64,000 bases of DNA, taken from Ailanthus altissimus (Eukaryota > Streptophyta > Magnoliopsida > Sapindales > Simaroubaceae). Shown here one piece after another: positions 59,701 through 64,000 of the stretch. The position numbers were made by a program, and so were the translations under genes. Position 1 is the stretch's first letter. The number at the start of each line of letters is the position of its first letter. The notes beneath the pieces were generated by a model. That model was given only the letters and a program-made list of their open reading frames with translations, was not told the DNA's origin and did not search any database. The DNA lies in assembly GCA_946807835.1 (NCBI GenBank), contig OX327697.1:18796001-18860000 (forward strand). The letters are read 5' to 3'.

Positions 59701-61103
59701 TGTATCATAATTAATCTATTTGATTAGTGCTTGATTACTTAATAATTCACCGAAATATCTATATTTTTAAAAGTTCTACTTGTATATATTTTTATTATAA
59801 AATAATATTTTATAATGCATTCTAATAAATTGATCGAACTTAGTGAAATAGACACAAATTTTATTTAAATCAAACCACTACAACTCTAAAAATTTTTGAT
59901 ACAAGGTCCAATTATTGTTCTTAAAAAAAAAAAATTAATTCATTAGTTCAAAATTTTTCAAATTTTTGAGTCAACAAACATAAATTATTTTCATTTAATT
60001 TTGACAAACCAAAAAAAAAGTGATAGATATTATACAACGTAGCAGCAAGAATTGTGATAGCAATAAATTACTAAATTACGATTCAGCGATGATTTGATGA
60101 TACATGTTGGTGGCATCGCCGCAATTCGAAGCAAATTCATGGTGAGCTTGAAAAGAAGAAAAAAAAAAAGGCAACTTGACGGTATGGTCATGACAGATTT
60201 CCATAAGTTGTTTTAGCGTGAAGGGAATAGACGAGGAGGCGGGAATTCGTGGTAAGGAGGAGTCAGGGATGGAGGAGTGAAGATGGGTTTGAGAGAAAGA
60301 AACGGATGAGTTATCAAAAAGAAAAAATAAATAAATAATGAATGGCTGTTGGAAATGAGATTTTAGATGATATTTAGTTGGATGAAGATTAGGGTGGAAT
60401 GGAAAGGAATCTTCATTTCTAAGAAGGTTTATTTGTTCGGTTGAAGATTTTGATCAGTAACTCATTCTTTAAAAATTATGAATTAAGATTTTTCTACGAG
60501 GGAAAAGGAATCCTTATTTCAACTTACTCGTTAAATTTTTATGTTTATCCCTTTTTAAAATTTTTATAAAAATAAATGCAAAAAATAAGTAAATTAATTT
60601 TTTAAAATAAAATAATAAATAATAAATAAAGATATTAATTTATTTAATTAATATAAAAATTATAAATTAATATTAAAATATTTTCCTAATACTGATGTTA
60701 GGATCCATGGCCTCTAAGTTTTAGTATTAAGGTCTTGGGTCTTAATGTAGGATCTTAAGTTTAAGAGATTAAGTAACTCTTATACTTGGACTCCTTTAAC
60801 ATTGACATATGAGAGACTTATACCCTTAAACCCTGCCTCTTCAAATAAAACTCCAAAACCTCAAAAATAAATTGAGTGTCGAGAATTTTTTTTATATTAT
60901 TTGTTATTTACAATAAAAATTTTCTTATAACATTTATTTAAATACTTTCATAGTGAAAAGGTATTTTTCAATTACATAACTAAATATTTCTACAAATAAT
61001 AAGAAAAGTACTCTATAATACTTTTATAATATATTTCCAAACACTTAACTGTTTTTTTTATAGGAAAAAACACTAATAACAATAAACACTATTGGGTAAA
61101 TTT

Positions 61104-62230
61104 TTTTATTGAATATAATGGATGTAAAGACTATTATCTTGAATGGAGATTTAGAGGAAGCAATATATATATGAAACAACCTGAAGGTTTTATAGTAAAT
61201 AATCAAGAATATAGAGTTTGCAAGTTCTCTTTATATTTTTAAATTATGACTTTAGAAAAAATAGGTTTGACAAATGTGTATATTATAAAGAAAATGATGA
61301 AGCCCATGCTATATTAAGTTTATATGTAGATGATATTTTGCTATTTGGTTCAAACTTAGAGATAGTAAATGATGTAAAATTATTTATCTAGAAATTTTGA
61401 TATAAAAAATTTGAGAGAATCTCATATGATTCCAGGCATGAGAATTATAAAGACTTCAAAAGGTGTTATATTGAATCAATAAAATTTTATAGAAAAAATG
61501 TTAAGAAAATTTGGATACTTCGATTTTCTTACTATAGAATTGAAAAAAATAAAGAAAAACTTGTATCTCAATTGAGGTATTCTTAAATGATAGGATCTTT
61601 ATTATATATAGTCAATAAAATTGGGCTGATGTAACATATGTCGTGGGAAGACTTAGTAAATAAACTCATAATTCTAGTAATGAACATTGGAATGCTTCGG
61701 AGAGAATTTTTAAATTTCTTAAAGGTACCATTGACTATTTCTTGTATTATCAAAGTTTTTCTTACATGATAGAGGGGTATAGTTATATAAATTGGATAAC
61801 TAATAACATATATATTAAGTCTACAAGTGATTATATATTTCTCTTAGAAGGAGCAGCCATATCTTAAGATTCTAAGAAACAAATGTTAATTTTAAGAAGC
61901 ACTATAGAGTCTGATCTTATAGCTTTTGATACAGCTTGCAAAAAAGTTGAATGGATTAAAAGTGTTATAATAGAGATACCTATTGTATGTAGAAATTTAT
62001 CTATAATTCCATGCATTGTGATTGTAAAGCTGTTATAAATTTAGTAAAGCCATCTCATACAAGTAAAAAGATGAACAAACATATTAAAGTGAGATACAAG
62101 TCTGTTAAAAGTCTTTTAAGTTTATAACTTTGGAGCATGTTAAGTCTAAGTTGAACACAGCTGATCAATTGACAAAAACGTTTTCGAGCAAAGTCATCTT
62201 AGAATTATCGAGAGGGATAGGCTTAAGCCG
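61104..62230 (+). pseudogene. copia-6 reverse transcriptase-RNase H remnant
   Basis: Reads MDVKTIILNGDLEEAIY near 61120, LYVDDILLFGS near 61320, VSQLRYS and IGSLLYIV near 61570-61600, and an RNase H end near 62150. Stops and shifts are common. The words match a lineage distinct from copia-3 and copia-5. Confidence 0.7.
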
Positions 62231-62812
62231 TAAGTCACCTAAGGAGGTAACCCAACCTTTGTGATTAGAGACTTTATGAAAAAGGTTCAATAAATAAGAA
62301 CAATCTATAATATATGACTTTTATAGCACAATATTTACGGACATATCTTAGATAAGGTATGCTTTCGCTAAACCATATAGCAAGAAGTGCTACAATATGA
62401 CATTTAGGAGGGTGCTTACCCTAATGAGTCCAAAGTAAGCATATTCTTGCAAAGCATATGTCACATATACAATTGGATGACTTACCTAAGTAAGAGTTGT
62501 TGTGAGACTTTGTCGTGAGAATTAAGTTATTCTTTAAAACTCTTATGAGAATTAAGATGTGAGCACATGACTATTAATAGTGCTAATTCGCAAAACCAAG
62601 TCTTCATCAATATTTTATGTGCAGTAGTTAAAATTTAGTCAAAAGAATTGAGTTTAATAATTCATTCAAATTTCTCAAATGAATGTTATTTACACTAAGT
62701 ATAGATTCAAGCTTAAAGGACACCTATACTTATTGCATAATAGATTATTGCAATGTATAAATAGTTGTATATAACTTAATATACATAAATGTTTTCAAAC
62801 CTTTGTGGGGAT

Positions 62813-63291
62813 TGTTGGGAAAAAAAAGTTTTAAAATCTTATATTAAAATTTAAATTAATTGTGAGTTACAAAATTTAATGGATATTATAAATTCTTAGA
62901 GTTACAATTTCAAAATTCAAATTCATATTTATGAAAATTAATTTAAGAGTTACAAGTTTTAAATATAAATTGCACAATTAATATTTGAGTTACAAAATAT
63001 TTAAAATGTGTAATAATGTTAAATAAATATTAGTATTAATATCTTAAGTTTTATGATTACTATATAAATGAGTCATTCTCCACTCTAAATCTATCCACAT
63101 ATGCATCATAAGTTTATATTCTAAAATTTTGTATACACCATTTTCTTACAATTTCGATATTGTAGACTTAGTATTTTCTTCCAATAATCGTGCTCATCGA
63201 AAAGAATGAATGAGAGCATTTGAGTTATATTTTGGAGTTGAAGAGAACTACAATTACCCGCACGAGAAGAGGTCTCTTTAACTTTAGAACA
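62813..63291 (+). repeat. copia-6 3' LTR (tentative ends)
   Basis: TGTTGGGAAAAAAAAG follows the purine tract directly, as an LTR start should. The right end is placed at AACTTTAGAACA because it gives a CA end, but there is no partner LTR to confirm it. Confidence 0.5.
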
Positions 63292-63479
63292 ATGCTACAT
63301 ACGTACCTCTCAATTACACATGCCAATTTTATTTTCTTATTTAAAAATGTGTTAGTTTTCTTATTTTATTTATATAGATAAATTTTAATATTATATAATT
63401 TTACGATATGCTTAAAGAATAAAATAAATTTATATATATATGTGACTTACAAATCAAACACAGTTAAAAATCCTTGTCA

Positions 63480-63587
63480 ATTAGTGAAAAAATGTTGAGA
63501 TATGAACAAAATGCGTATTATTTATTATTTGTGACGAGTAAATTAGCTGCTGAAAAGGGGTTTTAAAAGATCCTCTTTCTTGTAGTG
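63480..63587 (-). mobile_element. isolated CACTA transposon end
   Basis: The minus strand from 63587 reads CACTACAAGAAAGAGGATC, the standard CACTA terminus, different from the 33341 element (CACTATAAG). No matching second end was found in the window. The element may be truncated, or its other end may have decayed beyond recognition. Confidence 0.5.
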
Positions 63588-63591
63588 CTGG

Positions 63592-64000
63592 TTTAGGGTT
63601 ACAACCAATTATGACATGACATGACACCCTAGTTGGGGCTTTCCACTGCTAATTCTCATCCAATATATACTGCAGTTTATGCTAACAAATTGCATCAATG
63701 GTAACTACTTTTTAAGTATAAGCATCGAATTTGTCAGTTTTTTCTCCTTTAAAAACAATCAAATTAATATATATATATATATATATATATAGGAGCTTTG
63801 AGATAGATGTGGCAATTCCAATATCAGTTTGGCACTCATGGATTTTAATAGTTCAAAGACTATATTTGTGAAGTAGTTCAGATTCTCAAGAATCATTATA
63901 ACCCTTAGGAAGAGCAAGTAGTAAGATGCTTACTAAAAATTAGGAGAATGAATAAAGTGGAAGAGTTGTAAGTGCTTAAACATGCATCAAGTTGAATGGA
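63592..64000. other. right edge, no gene seen
   Basis: AT-rich sequence with an (AT)n microsatellite of about 25 bases at 63767-63791. No coding frame or repeat boundary is supported. Confidence 0.6.

Larger units (their letters stand above)
46935..61103. repeat. repeat R, copy 2 (about 2 kb, interrupted once)
   Basis: 46935-47576 plus 59706-61103, the direct counterpart of copy 1. It shows the uninterrupted sequence at the places where copy 1 carries the solo LTR and the CACTA element, which confirms those insertions. Copy 2 itself is split by copia-3. No recognisable protein domain. Confidence 0.7.
61104..63291 (+). mobile_element. copia-6: 3' half of a Ty1/copia element
   Basis: Starts abruptly after repeat R copy 2 within reverse transcriptase, runs through RNase H, a non-coding stretch, a purine tract (GTGGGGAT) and a 3' LTR. 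No 5' half or 5' LTR is in the window to the left. It was therefore truncated at insertion or by a later deletion. Confidence 0.7.

Overview
The window is nuclear DNA of a eudicot plant. It is strongly AT-rich and carries one clear host gene, a five-exon type-A cytokinin response regulator close to Arabidopsis ARR9 (exons between 2834 and 4316). Almost everything to the right of it is transposable elements nested inside each other. I could not name the species from the sequence.

Layout. 1-2833: upstream region, TATA box and leader with a 16-codon upstream ORF. 2834-4316: response regulator. 5201-5768: non-autonomous hAT-like element with an 8-bp target duplication. 6017-29745: an old minus-strand Ty1/copia element (copia-1), split by a plus-strand copia (copia-2, 10565-28476). 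The 5' LTR of copia-2 holds a gypsy-type solo LTR (12360-15223), and its 3' LTR holds a one-LTR Athila-like gypsy element (20601-26544). 31240-43988 and 46935-61103: two direct copies of an unclassified repeat R of about 2 kb. Copy 1 contains a copia solo LTR (31429-32973) and a 9.1-kb CACTA element (33341-42469), which carries a near-complete Ale-like copia (copia-5, 37348-41908). Copy 2 contains a Tork/Tnt1-like copia (copia-3, 47577-59700), whose gag is split by a young minus-strand copia (copia-4, 48564-55213). 61104-63291: 3' half of another copia (copia-6). 63587: an isolated CACTA terminus.

The boundaries of several insertions are exact because target duplications could be read: AATAC(G/A)AG for hAT, TTG for CACTA, TGTAT for copia-3, AGTAG for copia-4, G/ACTGT for the solo LTR. 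All retroelement reading frames are broken, so none looks autonomous. Copia-4 is the youngest datable one (3 differences in the 312 bases its LTRs share).

The most unusual signal is in the non-coding leaders and LTRs. (i) Arrays of about 16-bp GC-rich palindromes (core AGCGC-N4-GCGCT) occur in copia-2, copia-3, copia-4 and the Athila element, which are not close relatives. (ii) The copia-4 leader has four identical 22-nt boxes at fixed spacing; copia-2 has four boxes at the same places but with a different shared sequence. (iii) Three 18-nt hairpins directly precede the copia-4 gag start. (iv) The Athila-like element runs exactly from the LTR start to the polypurine tract, has no second LTR, and sits between 163-bp direct duplications of its target.
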